From Streptomyces sp. 71268 (GTDB lineage: Bacteria > Actinomycetota > Actinomycetes > Streptomycetales > Streptomycetaceae), in contig NZ_CP114200.1 of NCBI RefSeq assembly GCF_029392895.1, positions 5,834,501-5,898,500 on the forward strand: DNA of 64,000 nt, in the 5' to 3' direction. The position numbers were made by a program, and so were the translations under genes. The first letter of the stretch is position 1. Every line of letters begins with the position of its first letter. Below the pieces are notes generated by a model. That model ran no database searches. It was not told the origin of the DNA and worked only from the letters and a program-made list of their open reading frames with translations. Of the stretch, positions 49,431 through 58,449 are shown piece by piece.

Positions 49431-49814
49431 TCAGGACCAGCACTCATCTACGTCTGTGGGCACCAACGCGTGAGTCCCGGCGACGTGGGATGGCCGCCGG
49501 AGGCGTAGAACCCCCGGCGGGGTCGCGTCGTGTTTGCGGGACCATGCGCGAGGGGGCGCGTGGCTGTGGCGCGCTCGATGACGGGCGCGGTGGTGCCGTA
49601 TGAGGTGGAGGCAGACGTGTGCCGGTCCGACTCCTGCCAGAACTCCGAAGCCGTTGCACAGCACGTCGTCTATGTCGCCCACCCTGTCTCCGGTGGCTTG
49701 GAAAAGCTCGATCGCAAGGCATACTCCCCAGCAGGCGCTGAGGGCGTGGAGCCGACTCCATCGTGGGAAGGCCAGCACGGTAAGACTCCCCGCCGGGAGG
49801 ATGATGTGCCACAT
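49431..49814 (-). pseudogene. VanZ-like fragment
   Basis: The minus strand encodes WHIILPAGSLTVLAFPRWSR and then AIELFQATGDRVGDIDDVLCN-GFGVLAG, the conserved E-x-x-Q and D-x-x-D-V-x-x-N core of VanZ-like membrane proteins. Preceding membrane segments are missing, and the tail is an Arg/His-rich non-family sequence. VanZ-like proteins are linked to glycopeptide tolerance, but this copy is probably dead. It lies in the decaying right part of the island. Confidence 0.6.
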
Positions 49815-49825
49815 GATGAGGTGGG

Positions 49826-50044
49826 TTAGGCCAGGAGGCGGCGCAGGTCAGGAAGGCTGAAGGTCGCCAGGAGCAGGGCGTGGTCGCTGACTTGGCGCAC
49901 CTCGGGGCTGTCCACGACATGGTCCAGCCGAAGTAAGGCGTGGGCAGCCGCCGCCGAATGCCCACGCCGACCCGCGCGAGGATGACGGTTGGGGCCTGGT
50001 GCGCTCGACCCAGGGCGGCTTCCAAGGTCCGTGGGCCCGACCAT
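49826..50044 (-). pseudogene. Possible endonuclease/exonuclease/phosphatase-family 3' fragment
   Basis: The end of this frame reads LLRLDHVVDSPEVRQVSDHALLLAT, similar in layout to the C-terminal (R-I-D-H-V ... S-D-H) signature of EEP-family nucleases. The part before it appears only in another frame, suggesting a frameshifted remnant. Weak evidence. Confidence 0.3.
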
Positions 50045-50520
50045 TCGGCGGGCTAGGGGGTGGCCGGGGCGGGTTCGGTGAGGCGGTCCATGTGGTCTCG
50101 CAGGTGACCCGGTAGACCAGGACCTGGGTGGCGAGGTCCATCCACTTCTGGGTCTTGTGGGCCACCTGCGCCTGCCGCAGGCAGTCGTCCTGGACCAGCG
50201 CGCTCTGGGCGACCACGCGGCTGAGTGGCCAGGATGCCAACGGCCTTCACCATCTTGTCGCGGTGCTCGTCGCGTTCAGCGGTCGCGCCTTCATACTTGC
50301 GGATCGTGAGTCGGTGCGCCGCGCGCCGGTGCTGGGGGAGAAGGCCAGAGCGTATGTGTCAGCCGTGGTTGGTGCTCTGACGCCCGGGCAGGTTGGAGGC
50401 CGGCCGGCTGCTCAGCCGTCTCTTCAGTAGGGTTTCCGCAGCCGCAGCGACCGGCGCCCAGGGGTGTGCGGAACCGCTGGTGGGCGCGGGTTGACTCGAC
50501 AGGAGAGGTTGGGGTTGCAG
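50045..50520. other. Degenerate interval without a recognisable gene
   Basis: Short frames on the minus strand (for example VLVYRVTCETTW near 50110-50150) look like broken coding sequence but match no family I know. The last 20 bases include the ribosome site AGGAGAGG of the lipoprotein gene. Confidence 0.4.
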
Positions 50521-51186
50521 GTGTTTCGGATGGTTCGGGGGTTGGCGGTCGGTGCGGTGATGCTGACGGGGATCACCGCCTGCTCCGGAGACGGGGAATC
50601 CGCGGCCCGCGGGGACAGCACGGCATCCGCCAATGCGAGCCAGAAGGATGAGCGAGCCACCGGCGACGACCGGGAAGCGAAGGCACCGATCGTACTCACC
50701 CAGGACCAGGTGTGCAGAGCACTGGTCGACACGGAGAGTGCCCCGGACGGGTGGGAAGGCTTCGGCGCCGAGATCGACGTACCGGAGGAGGCCCTCAGGA
50801 CGTGCCGGCAGGACACGGGCACCAAGTGCGAGGGATTCATCGCTCTGGGATCGTCCTTCATCCGGCAATCAGTCTCCGGCGGTCAGGTCGTCTTCCGTAT
50901 CTACGCCTTCGGCACGCCGGGAGACGCCCAGGTGGCGATGAAGGGCTTGGCGGCCGGGGAGCGCAGCAAGGCCGGCAGCCGGGCCCGTCCTTTGGAGGTT
51001 CGGCTGGACACGGACGAGACCGATGCGTTCACCGGCCCGCAGACAATGATCGTCACCCGTCTCGGTGGCACGCTGGTTCGGGTTATCAGCGAGGATCTTC
51101 CCCAGACCGTGCCTTACGCCGACCTAGCCAAGCTCCAGACGGCACGCGTCCGACAGACGGCCGCGATCGAGGACGTCGGTCCGTGA
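50521..51186 (+). CDS. Putative lipoprotein of unknown function
   Basis: About 221 residues. The short basic N-terminus FRMVRGLAVGAVMLTG leads into the lipobox ITAC near residue 20, after which Ser/Gly/Asp-rich linker residues run to about 60. The mature domain (VLTQDQVCRALVDTESAP to the end) contains further cysteines (RTCRQDTGTKC) and is otherwise unfamiliar. It should be lipid-anchored on the outer face of the membrane. Possible starts are TTG 50515, GTG 50521 and ATG 50530; AGGAGAGG lies at 50501. Its 3' end is close to the IS insertion. Confidence 0.75.
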   Translation: MFRMVRGLAVGAVMLTGITACSGDGESAARGDSTASANASQKDERATGDDREAKAPIVLTQDQVCRALVDTESAPDGWEGFGAEIDVPEEALRTCRQDTGTKCEGFIALGSSFIRQSVSGGQVVFRIYAFGTPGDAQVAMKGLAAGERSKAGSRARPLEVRLDTDETDAFTGPQTMIVTRLGGTLVRVISEDLPQTVPYADLAKLQTARVRQTAAIEDVGP

Positions 51187-51189
51187 GTC

Positions 51190-51352
51190 CTCCAATCGGA
51201 CGCGAGTGCCGGTGACTCGGGCGGATCGGACCGTCCCCGAGGGGTCGAGGCCGCCCAGCGGCTCGAGCAACTGCTGAAGCAGTTCCCGGACCACCACGAC
51301 GGCCTGGCGGGCGTCCTGCCAACGCTGGGCCAGCTTGTTCTTCCAGCCCTTA
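51190..51352 (-). pseudogene. Fragment of an unknown gene cut by the IS element
   Basis: The minus strand reads KGWKNKLAQRWQDARQAVVV, then RELLQQLLEPLGGLD, a helical, coding-like sequence ending in stop codons near 51187. It begins exactly at the left end of the IS5-type element, so its 5' part has been lost or displaced. Confidence 0.35.
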
Positions 51353-52271
51353 GGCACTGTCTGGCAAATGCTCTTGGGTTGGTTCGCGGAGCCAGAGGAC
51401 GAGTGCCGCGAGGTGGAGTCCGACCCTGTAGCGGGTGGCGAGTTCGTCGAAGCGGGTGGCGATCGCGCGGAACTGCTTGAGGCGGTTGAAGCAGCGTTCG
51501 ATCACGTTACGGGCCTTGTAGAGGTCGCGGTCGAATGCCGGCGGTCTGCCGCCGGTCTGACCGCGCCGCGCACGGTTGGCCCTTTGATCCGCTGCTCTGG
51601 TATCACCGTCTGGATACTCCTGCGTCGCAGAGACTGGCGGATCGCTCGGGAGGAGTACGCCTTGTCCGCGATGACCGCCTCGGGCCTGAGACGGGGCCGA
51701 TCGGCGTCGGCCCGGGGGACCCTGACCTCGTCGAAGGCGGTGGAGTCGTCGACGTTGCCTGGGCGCGAGGACGACGGCCAGGGGGCAGGCCGCGTCCGTC
51801 GCAGGCGAGATGGACGTTGGTGGTCAGCCTGCCGCGGGACCGGCCGAGCGTCTGACCAGCCGTCGCGCGTGCCGGATCTTCCAGTTCCTCCCCTGCCGCC
51901 GCCCCTTTTTGCGGGCTCCGGCGGCATGCTGGTGGGCTCGGTTGATCGTGGAGTCGACCGAAACCGTCCATTCCGCGACCCAACGGAGTCGTCCCGGACC
52001 TGGGAGTGTTCCAGCAGGCGAGCCCAGGTGCCGTCCGCTTCCCAGCGGGCGAACCGTTCATAGATCGTCTGCCATGGTCCATAGCGTTCCGGCAGGTCAC
52101 GCCAGGGTGTGCCGGTCCGCGACCGCCACAACACCCCGTTGATCACCTGCCGGTGATCCCGCCATGGACGACCCCGCCCGTCAACACCCGGCAGCAGCGG
52201 GCCATCCGCTCCCACGCCGCATCCGTCAGCTCACCATGACGCACCACAAAATCGATCATCAGACAGGTCCC
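51353..52271 (-). mobile_element. Frameshifted IS5-type insertion sequence
   Basis: The ends are GGCACTGTCTGG at 51353 and, on the other strand, GGGACCTGTCTG ending at 52271, imperfect inverted repeats sharing CTGTCTG. The transposase reads leftward from about 52259 (VVRHGELTDAAWERM), continues in a second frame (RPWRDHRQVINGVLWR, WRDLPERYGPWQTIYERFAR), and shifts again (VSVDSTINRAHQHAAGARKK; GLTT-type segment; PEAVIADKAYSSRAIR), ending RFNRLKQFRAIATRFDELA. At least three frame changes make it inactive. It belongs to the IS5/IS1647-like group; the same type left a remnant at 37400. Confidence 0.82.
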
Positions 52272-52369
52272 AGGAGCGCATTTACCCCACATACGTCCCA
52301 CAGGTTCCGGGGATGTTCGCGAGGAAGAGTGCGTTTTCGCAGGTCAGGTACTATAAATCACTGGGCAGC

Positions 52370-52420
52370 GCAGGCGCCTTCTAAGCGCTTGGCCGCAGGT
52401 TCGAGTCCTGCCGGGGGCGC
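52370..52420 (+). repeat. Right attachment repeat (attR)
   Basis: An exact 51-bp copy of 35109-35159 (the 3' part of tRNA-Arg). The upstream half of the tRNA is absent, so this is not a functional tRNA gene. Confidence 0.9.
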
Positions 52421-52740
52421 CACGCAGACGGGAAGCGGTGCCCCGTCCGCCCGGCCGGCTTCCATCGCCTCCGCCGCGACGCGGGCCGTCGCGCCGACTG
52501 TGTCGGCGGCGAGTTCGGATGCGGAGAACTGGCGATCGCGCCTCTTCCGGAGGTTCCGCAGGGCCTCGTCGAGCGCCCGTTCTCGCTGTTCGTGGTGGTG
52601 CTGTTCGGCCGCCTGAGTCTCGGGCAGGCCTGCGGCCAGCACCGCCCGTCGCTCGGGGCCGAAGAATCGCGTGGCGAAGAACTGGTGCAGTGGCCCCAAG
52701 AGATGCGTCTCCCTGATCCACAGACTGGGCACGAGACCCT

Positions 52741-52780
52741 CCGGGTTCGATGTGGACATCGCAATCCACATCGAACCCGG
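52741..52780. repeat. Perfect 16-bp inverted repeat
   Basis: CCGGGTTCGATGTGGA (52741-52756), an eight-base spacer, then its exact complement (52765-52780); one further T-A pair extends the stem. It sits exactly at the upstream edge of the serine-recombinase fragment. It could be a bidirectional terminator, a recombination scar or a protein-binding site. Confidence 0.8.
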
Positions 52781-53031
52781 AAGGCCCACACCCATTCAAG
52801 ATCCAATTTGCGAACGCGGTCGCCATGCTGGAGGAGGCCGGCTGCCCGCTCGTACAGTTCCTCGTCACACTTTCGGACGGGGCTACGGCCCGGCTCCGCT
52901 GGGCATAACGTGGGCGGGCCCCGCGTCGGGGGCTCGCGGTAGGGCACACGCGCCTTTCGTGCATGACGGAGCCAGGGCGGGGTACTCGACTCCATTCGAC
53001 GCTTGAGCCGACGCTTGAGCAGAGGAGGGAC

Positions 53032-54771
53032 ATGGACGACGTCGCCGCTCTCGGCAGGGACAGTGCTCCCCGTTCCGGGCATCAGGCGCGGTCTCAGGCC
53101 CTGCTCGGCGAAACGCTGGAAAACCTGCGGGCGTCCGCCATCACGGTCGATGACGATGGCCTCATCGTCGCGGTCAACAACGCGGCCCAGAGCCTGCTGG
53201 GCAGGGACGCCTCGGAACTCGTGGGTCAGGACTTCCACGACCTGCTGCACCGGGACAGATACGGGCACTCGGTGCCGCGCACGCGCTGCCAGATCAGGGA
53301 GGCGCTCCTCACGGGCGACACCAGGCATGGCGATGCCGAGTGGTTCGCCCGTGGGGACGGCACTCTCGTCCAGTTGTCCTGGCTGGTGATGCCCTACTCA
53401 CCCGAGCGGGGCGGGACAGGTGGGCTGGCGCTGCTGTACGAGGCCAAGCGGCCAAACGACCACCACAGCGACGGTGGGCACTCCGCGCCGCTGTCGGAAC
53501 TGGACCGACTCGCCCTGCTGGCGGAGACGACCACACGGCTCACGTCCACCCTGGACATCGACGAGGCGCTGCACCGGCTCGCGGCCCTGACCGTGCCCCG
53601 GCTCGCGGACTGGGCGGTGTTCGACCTGCTCACCGAACGTGACGAAGTGCGACGTGTGCTCGTGATGGAGCACAAGGACGGCATTCTCGTCGAGCGGGAC
53701 GACCTGCAAGGCCCTATGCCTCCGGTGCCGGCGGAGTCGCCGATGCCCCTGTCACGGGCCCTGCGCGGCGCCGCATCCTCCCTCGCCGGTCCCGCCACCT
53801 ACCAAGGTCCGCCCGACTCCGGCATCGCCGTCGAGCAGCGACGCCTGTTCACCGCGACGGGTATGCACTCCGCCGTCATCGCGCCCATTCGGGGCCTGCG
53901 CGACGTACTCGGTGCCCTGACCCTCGGCCGCGCCCAGCGCCACGACGCCTTCACCTCTGCCGACCTGCCGCTGCTGGAGGACCTCACCCGCCGGGCGGGC
54001 CTGGCGCTGGACAACGCGCGCCTGTACCAGCGCCAGCGCAAAGTCGCCGAGACCATGCAACGCCACCTGCTGCCCCAACTGCCCGTCCTGTCCGGGCTGG
54101 AGATGACCGCGCGCTACCAGCCCGCTCCGGACGCCTCAGCCGTTGGGGGCGACTGGTACGACGCCTTCGCCCTGGGCGCCCACGCCCACGCACTGGCCAT
54201 CGGCGACGTCGTCGGACACGATCTCGACGCCGCAGCCGGCATGGCGCAGGTCCGCAACATGCTGCGCGCCTTCGCCTGGTCCCATTCCGAGGCCCCGCCC
54301 AGCGCCGTCGTCACACGGCTCGACGATGCCGTGATGCACATAGCCGAGGTGGCCATGGCCACCATGATCTTCGCCAGGCTCACCCTCGGGAATGACGCAC
54401 TGTGGCGCCTGTGCTGGACGAACGCCGGCCATCCGCCGCCCCTGCTCGTCACCCACGATGGTCGGACCAGCTACCTCGACGAGGCTCACGGCATACTGCT
54501 CGGCACCGGAGTCACCAGACCCCGCCCCGACTCCGTCACCGTCCTGCCTCCACGGGTCACCCTCGTCCTCTACACCGACGGGCTGGTCGAATCCCCGCAC
54601 CACTCCATCGATCACGGGCTTGACCGCCTACGCCGACATGCGGCCTCCCTCGCCCACCGCCCCCTCGACTCCTTCTGCGACTTGCTACTGGACCAGGTCC
54701 GGCCCAGCGACAACGACGACGACGTCGCCATGATCGCGCTGCGCACGCCCCCTCCCGCTGGACCTGCCTGA
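53032..54771 (+). CDS. PAS-GAF-SpoIIE (PP2C-type) serine phosphatase
   Basis: 579 residues. A PAS domain at about 20-135 (ASAITVDDDGLIVAVNNAAQ), a GAF domain at about 160-330 (LTSTLDIDEALHRLAALTVP), and a PP2C_SIG/SpoIIE phosphatase at about 360-570 with the metal-binding VGGDWYDAF, IGDVVGHDLDAA, and DDVAMIALR at the end. No kinase/anti-sigma ATPase domain is attached. In Streptomyces these enzymes dephosphorylate anti-sigma antagonists or act in stress signalling in response to ligands or light/redox cues sensed by PAS/GAF. ATG 53032 with GAGGAGGG upstream is preferred over an earlier start at 52963. Confidence 0.9.
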   Translation: MDDVAALGRDSAPRSGHQARSQALLGETLENLRASAITVDDDGLIVAVNNAAQSLLGRDASELVGQDFHDLLHRDRYGHSVPRTRCQIREALLTGDTRHGDAEWFARGDGTLVQLSWLVMPYSPERGGTGGLALLYEAKRPNDHHSDGGHSAPLSELDRLALLAETTTRLTSTLDIDEALHRLAALTVPRLADWAVFDLLTERDEVRRVLVMEHKDGILVERDDLQGPMPPVPAESPMPLSRALRGAASSLAGPATYQGPPDSGIAVEQRRLFTATGMHSAVIAPIRGLRDVLGALTLGRAQRHDAFTSADLPLLEDLTRRAGLALDNARLYQRQRKVAETMQRHLLPQLPVLSGLEMTARYQPAPDASAVGGDWYDAFALGAHAHALAIGDVVGHDLDAAAGMAQVRNMLRAFAWSHSEAPPSAVVTRLDDAVMHIAEVAMATMIFARLTLGNDALWRLCWTNAGHPPPLLVTHDGRTSYLDEAHGILLGTGVTRPRPDSVTVLPPRVTLVLYTDGLVESPHHSIDHGLDRLRRHAASLAHRPLDSFCDLLLDQVRPSDNDDDVAMIALRTPPPAGPA

Positions 54772-55307
54772 CTCGCGTGTGGGGCAGATCGAGTAGGCGG
54801 AGCGGGAGACGGCCAAAGGGCCTGAGCCGGTGGGCCGAAGCTCCTGAGCCGGTGGGCTGAAACTTCGACGCCTCTCTGTGTCGCACGAGAAACCGCGCGC
54901 GACACAGACACCACGCCGCCCCGCCGGTGAGCGGGGCCAGGCGGGGCCAGAACGCAGTCCGTGACGTCGCCCGGGAAGTCGCCATGCCGACGAAGGCAGC
55001 ACCCCGCGCCTGGCCTTCCCTCGCGCTTCGACCTCCGGGCCACTTAGCGAGGGCTCCTGGCAGGCCATCAGTAAGAGCGTCACGAGCGGCAGCGGCCGTC
55101 CCTGTGCATATCGCGAGCCCGGGCCCTGCCAGGCAACTGGCGCACCCCTCTTCCGACCCGCCCGGCGGCCCACGCCGGCCAAGACAGTGACGTGGGGTCG
55201 CCTCGGGAGGCAGCCGAGAGGGAGCGCCTGCGCTCGTGCTCGGTCAGAACTTCCTCGCGGGCCTTGGCCAGGACGCGCCGGAAGACGGATCCTGCGAGCA
55301 TGCCGCC
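54772..55307. other. Gene-free interval with a short direct repeat
   Basis: 536 bp between two convergent genes. CTGAGCCGGTGGGC(C/T)GAA occurs at 54822-54839 and again at 54844-54861. The rest has only shadow frames. No clear terminator was picked. Confidence 0.45.
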
Positions 55308-58214
55308 CTATTCCCCGAGGAAGGTGACACCGGCAGGCTTGAGGCGGTACTCCTCGGTCATCTGTACGGCTCGGGAGACGAGCTTCAGCTCCGCCTGGGC
55401 CGCAGTGGCGCCGGCTGTGTGGCCCGAGGAACGGCTTTTGGCTAGGGCGCGGTACAGGTGGCGTTGGGCGGCGTCCCGGTCGTCGCGGAGGCGTGCGGCG
55501 CGGCCCAGGCCGATCTCGGCGCCGATCTCGCCGCGACCGTAGGCCCGTTCGGTCGAGGTGGTCAGGGCGCGCTCGTACAGTTCCGTCGCCCGTTGGGCGT
55601 GGCCGCCGGCCAGGGCGGTGTGGCCGAGCCAGATCAACGTCTCGATCACCTCCGTCCACAGGCCGAGTTCCTCGGCCACCAGCAGGGCCTCGCGGTGCAG
55701 CCGCTCCGCCCGCGCGGGGTCGCCGTCGCGTTCGGCCGCGAGCGCCAGTGACCGGGTGGCGCGGAGTTGCCCCCAGCGGTCGCCGGCCTCGTGGAACAGC
55801 GCGGCGGCCAGCTCCGCGGACGCCTGGCCGTGATCGTGGGCTGTCTCGTGGCTGGCCAACTCGACCAACGCCGCGGCCTCGCCCCAACGGTCTCGGGCGG
55901 CGCGCGCTGCGGTCAGGCTCTCCACCAGCAGGCGCCGGCCCGCGTGGTGCCGGCCGTGGCCGGTCAGGCCGGTGCCGACGAACCACTGCAACCGTGCCCG
56001 CAGCACCGGGTCGGTGACGCCGGCGGTCGGGTCCTCATCGGCCGGGAGCGGGGCCGTGTCGGCCGAGGAGGTGCGCAGTTCGATTCCGGCCAGCCAGGCC
56101 CGAGCCCCCAGGCGTGAGGGCGGGGTTCCGTCGTCGCCCGTGGCCAGCGCTGCCCGGAGTGCCCTGCGGGCCTCGGTGAGCCGCCCGCGCAGGAACCAGT
56201 ACCACGTCAACGTGTTCACCAGCCGCAACGCGTCCTCGGTGGCGCCCTCGGCTATCGCCAGGTCGAGCGCGCGGCGCAGGTTGACCGTTTCGGTATCCAG
56301 GCGCTCCAGGTAGTGCCGCTGGTCCGGGCCGCGTAGCCGCTCGTTCGCCCGCTCGGCCAACTCGACGTAACACCGTACGAACCGGGCGTGCACGGCGGTC
56401 ACCTCGCCCGCCTCCGCGAGCCGCTCGGCCCCGTAGGCGGACACCGATTCCAGCAACCGGAACCGGTCCGCCACACGCACCACCAGCGACCGGTCCACCA
56501 GCCGCGACAGCAGGTCGGCCACCCGCTCGGCGGGCAGTTCCCCATCGGCGCAGACGGCCTCGGCGGACGGCAGGGTGCAGCCGTCGGCGTGCACGGTCAG
56601 CCGGCGCAGCACGGCCTGCTCCTCGGCGCCCAGGAGCCGCCAGCTCCAGTCGAGCATGCCGCGCAGCGTCTGCTGCCGGGCGGGCAACCCGCGCGCCCGC
56701 ACCTCCGGTGGGGGGAACTGGCTGGCCAGGCAGGTGGCCAGCTCATCCGGGGTCAGCGTCCGCAGGCGCGGAGCCACGAGTTCCAGGGCGAGCGGAATGC
56801 CGTCGAGGCGGCGGCAGATCGTGAAGATGGCCGGTGCGTTGGCCGCGTCCAAGGCGAAGCCGGGCGCCGCTGCCGCCGCCCGCTCCACGAACAGCCTCAC
56901 CGCGCTGGACCGGCCGACGGCGCCCGGGTCGGTGTGCTCTGGCAGCGACAGCGGCGGCACCGCGTGTACCACCTCGCCGGGAATGTCGAGGGCTTCCTGG
57001 CTGGTGACCAGGAGGTGCCCCTCGGGCACCGTGGCCAGGACGGCGCCGGCGAGTGCGGCGACCGGCTCGACCAGGTGCTCGCAGTTGTCGAGGAGGACCA
57101 GCAGCCGCTTGGCGGCCACCGCCTGACACAGCCAGCCCACCAGGTCGTCGAGGTTCGGCTCGGTCGCCGCGGTGTCGCACAGCCCCAGCGTCGTGATGAT
57201 CCGCTCGGCGATGTCGTCCGGGGACGACGTGGCCCGCAGGCCGGCCAGTTCGACCAGCCACACCCCGTCGGGGAACCGATCGGCCGCCTCGCGCGCCGCG
57301 GCGATCGCCAGCCGCGTCTTCCCGACCCCGCCGAGGCCGGTGAGCGTGACCAGCCGGGCGCCCGTTTCCGAGTCCAACCACGCCCGCACCTGGCCGACCG
57401 CCTCGTTCCGTCCCACCAACGATGTCAGCGGTGTGGGCAGGTTCGTACGGCACGACAGCGAGGCGACGGTCGGCGGCGCCAGGTGTGCGTCCTGGCGCAG
57501 GATCGCCTCGTGCAGGGCGCAGACCGCCGGCCCGGGCGCCACTCCCAACTCCTCGTCCAACTGGCGCCGCAACTCCTCGAAGCTCCGCAGCGCGTCGCCC
57601 TGCCGCCCGGACCGGTACAGCGCGCGCATGTGGGCCATGCGCAGTCGTTCGCGTAGCGGGTGCCGCGCCACCAGGTCGCCCAGCTCCGCTGCCAGCGCCG
57701 TGTGCTCGCCGAGCGTGAGTCGTACCTCGGCCTGGTCCTCCAGGACGGTCAGCCGCAACTCCTCCAGTCGCGAGATCTCCCCGCGGGCGAACAGCGACTC
57801 GGCGACATCGGCGTAGGCCGGGCCGCGCCACAGCGCGAGAGCGTCGGCGAACATCTCCCCCTTGACCGCCAACTCCTCGTGCGCGCGGGCACCCTCGGCC
57901 AGTTCCTGGAACCGCAGGGCGTCGACCGTGTCGTCGGCCAGCAGCAGCCGGTAGCCCGCGGGCTCGCGGACCACCTGTTCCCGGCCCAGCACACGACGCA
58001 ACTGAGAGATCTTGGTCTGCAGCGCGTTGGCTGGCCCGCCTGGTGGGTTGCCCGTCCACAGGTCCTCGATGAGCCGGTCCGCCGGCACCGGACCGCCCCC
58101 GTGGATGAGCAGATTCGCCAGCAGGGCACGCACCTTCACCTCGGGGACCTTGACCTGCCGCCCCTCGGCGTCCCAGACGGCCAGTGGGCCGAGCACCCCG
58201 TAGCGCATGGTCAC
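55308..58214 (-). CDS. AfsR/SARP-like regulator: BTAD, NB-ARC and TPR
   Basis: 968 residues. A winged-helix DNA-binding domain at 1-95 (YGVLGPLAVWDAEGRQVKVP, then ALQTKISQLRRVLG), a bacterial transcriptional activation domain at about 100-250, an NB-ARC ATPase with P-loop TGLGGVGKTRLA near residue 300 and LLVLLDNCEHL as Walker B, then TPR-like repeats from about 640 to the end. Such large regulators activate antibiotic or efflux genes through direct repeats near the promoter. It is divergent from an MFS pump, its probable target. GTG 58214 has GGAG seven bases upstream, better placed than ATG 58208. Confidence 0.92.
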   Translation of the reverse strand: MTMRYGVLGPLAVWDAEGRQVKVPEVKVRALLANLLIHGGGPVPADRLIEDLWTGNPPGGPANALQTKISQLRRVLGREQVVREPAGYRLLLADDTVDALRFQELAEGARAHEELAVKGEMFADALALWRGPAYADVAESLFARGEISRLEELRLTVLEDQAEVRLTLGEHTALAAELGDLVARHPLRERLRMAHMRALYRSGRQGDALRSFEELRRQLDEELGVAPGPAVCALHEAILRQDAHLAPPTVASLSCRTNLPTPLTSLVGRNEAVGQVRAWLDSETGARLVTLTGLGGVGKTRLAIAAAREAADRFPDGVWLVELAGLRATSSPDDIAERIITTLGLCDTAATEPNLDDLVGWLCQAVAAKRLLVLLDNCEHLVEPVAALAGAVLATVPEGHLLVTSQEALDIPGEVVHAVPPLSLPEHTDPGAVGRSSAVRLFVERAAAAAPGFALDAANAPAIFTICRRLDGIPLALELVAPRLRTLTPDELATCLASQFPPPEVRARGLPARQQTLRGMLDWSWRLLGAEEQAVLRRLTVHADGCTLPSAEAVCADGELPAERVADLLSRLVDRSLVVRVADRFRLLESVSAYGAERLAEAGEVTAVHARFVRCYVELAERANERLRGPDQRHYLERLDTETVNLRRALDLAIAEGATEDALRLVNTLTWYWFLRGRLTEARRALRAALATGDDGTPPSRLGARAWLAGIELRTSSADTAPLPADEDPTAGVTDPVLRARLQWFVGTGLTGHGRHHAGRRLLVESLTAARAARDRWGEAAALVELASHETAHDHGQASAELAAALFHEAGDRWGQLRATRSLALAAERDGDPARAERLHREALLVAEELGLWTEVIETLIWLGHTALAGGHAQRATELYERALTTSTERAYGRGEIGAEIGLGRAARLRDDRDAAQRHLYRALAKSRSSGHTAGATAAQAELKLVSRAVQMTEEYRLKPAGVTFLGE

Positions 58215-58339
58215 AGCCTAGCTCCGGCGGACCATCAGAAAACCGTGCGCGCTCGTCGGCAGGGTGACACCGCACGTCCTCGCGGCGCTTCCCGCCACCT
58301 CGGCGGACGGCGACGCGAGCCCGACGTTCACCGCTCGAC

Positions 58340-58389
58340 CGATCACCACCCACCTCCACCGATCTCCATCGACCTTCATTGATCTCTAC
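58340..58389. promoter_or_regulatory. Five 10-bp phased direct repeats, candidate activator site
   Basis: Units starting at 58340, 58350, 58360, 58370 and 58380 share a (C/T)(G/C)A(T/C)C core (CGATC, CCACC, CGATC, CGACC, TGATC). The exact 10-bp phase puts them on one face of the helix. They lie in the gap between the AfsR-like gene and the MFS gene. SARP regulators usually use 11-bp spacing, so the match is suggestive only. Confidence 0.45.
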
Positions 58390-58449
58390 CGCCATGTCGT
58401 GCGGCGTCCCGGTACGTCGCACGGCGCACATGCAACGCAGGGGAATGCC

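Larger units (their letters stand above)
35109..52420. mobile_element. Integrated genomic island at tRNA-Arg, about 17.3 kb
   Basis: It is bounded by perfect 51-bp direct repeats of the tRNA-Arg 3' end. Its contents are accessory: an exonuclease-BRCT-TerD fusion, MFS and ABC efflux pumps with their own TetR regulators, PucR, AraC and GNAT genes, an esterase, a dioxygenase, two IS5-type remnants and gene fragments. No replication, transfer or intact integrase gene was found inside. A serine-recombinase fragment lies just outside the right repeat. The island therefore looks like an old, immobilised element, or the product of several insertions at one tRNA. Confidence 0.8.
52358..52780 (-). pseudogene. 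Serine-recombinase C-terminal fragment reading into the att repeat
   Basis: The minus strand encodes LWIRETHLLGPLHQFFATRF, then FGPERRAVLAAGLPETQAA and a coiled-coil (ERALDEALRNLRKRRDRQF). This matches the C-terminal region of large serine recombinases, where a V-R-E-D-x-L and a F-G-P-x-R-x-x-L-L pattern precede a coiled coil. The catalytic and zinc domains are absent. The last 20 codons are supplied by the 51-bp tRNA repeat. It lies to the right of the right repeat, i.e. outside the island, as though it belonged to a second element on that side. Confidence 0.6.

Noticed and set aside
52370..52420. A second tRNA-Arg gene at the right repeat
   Set aside because: The acceptor 5' strand and D arm are missing; only the 3' part is present, as expected for an attachment site.
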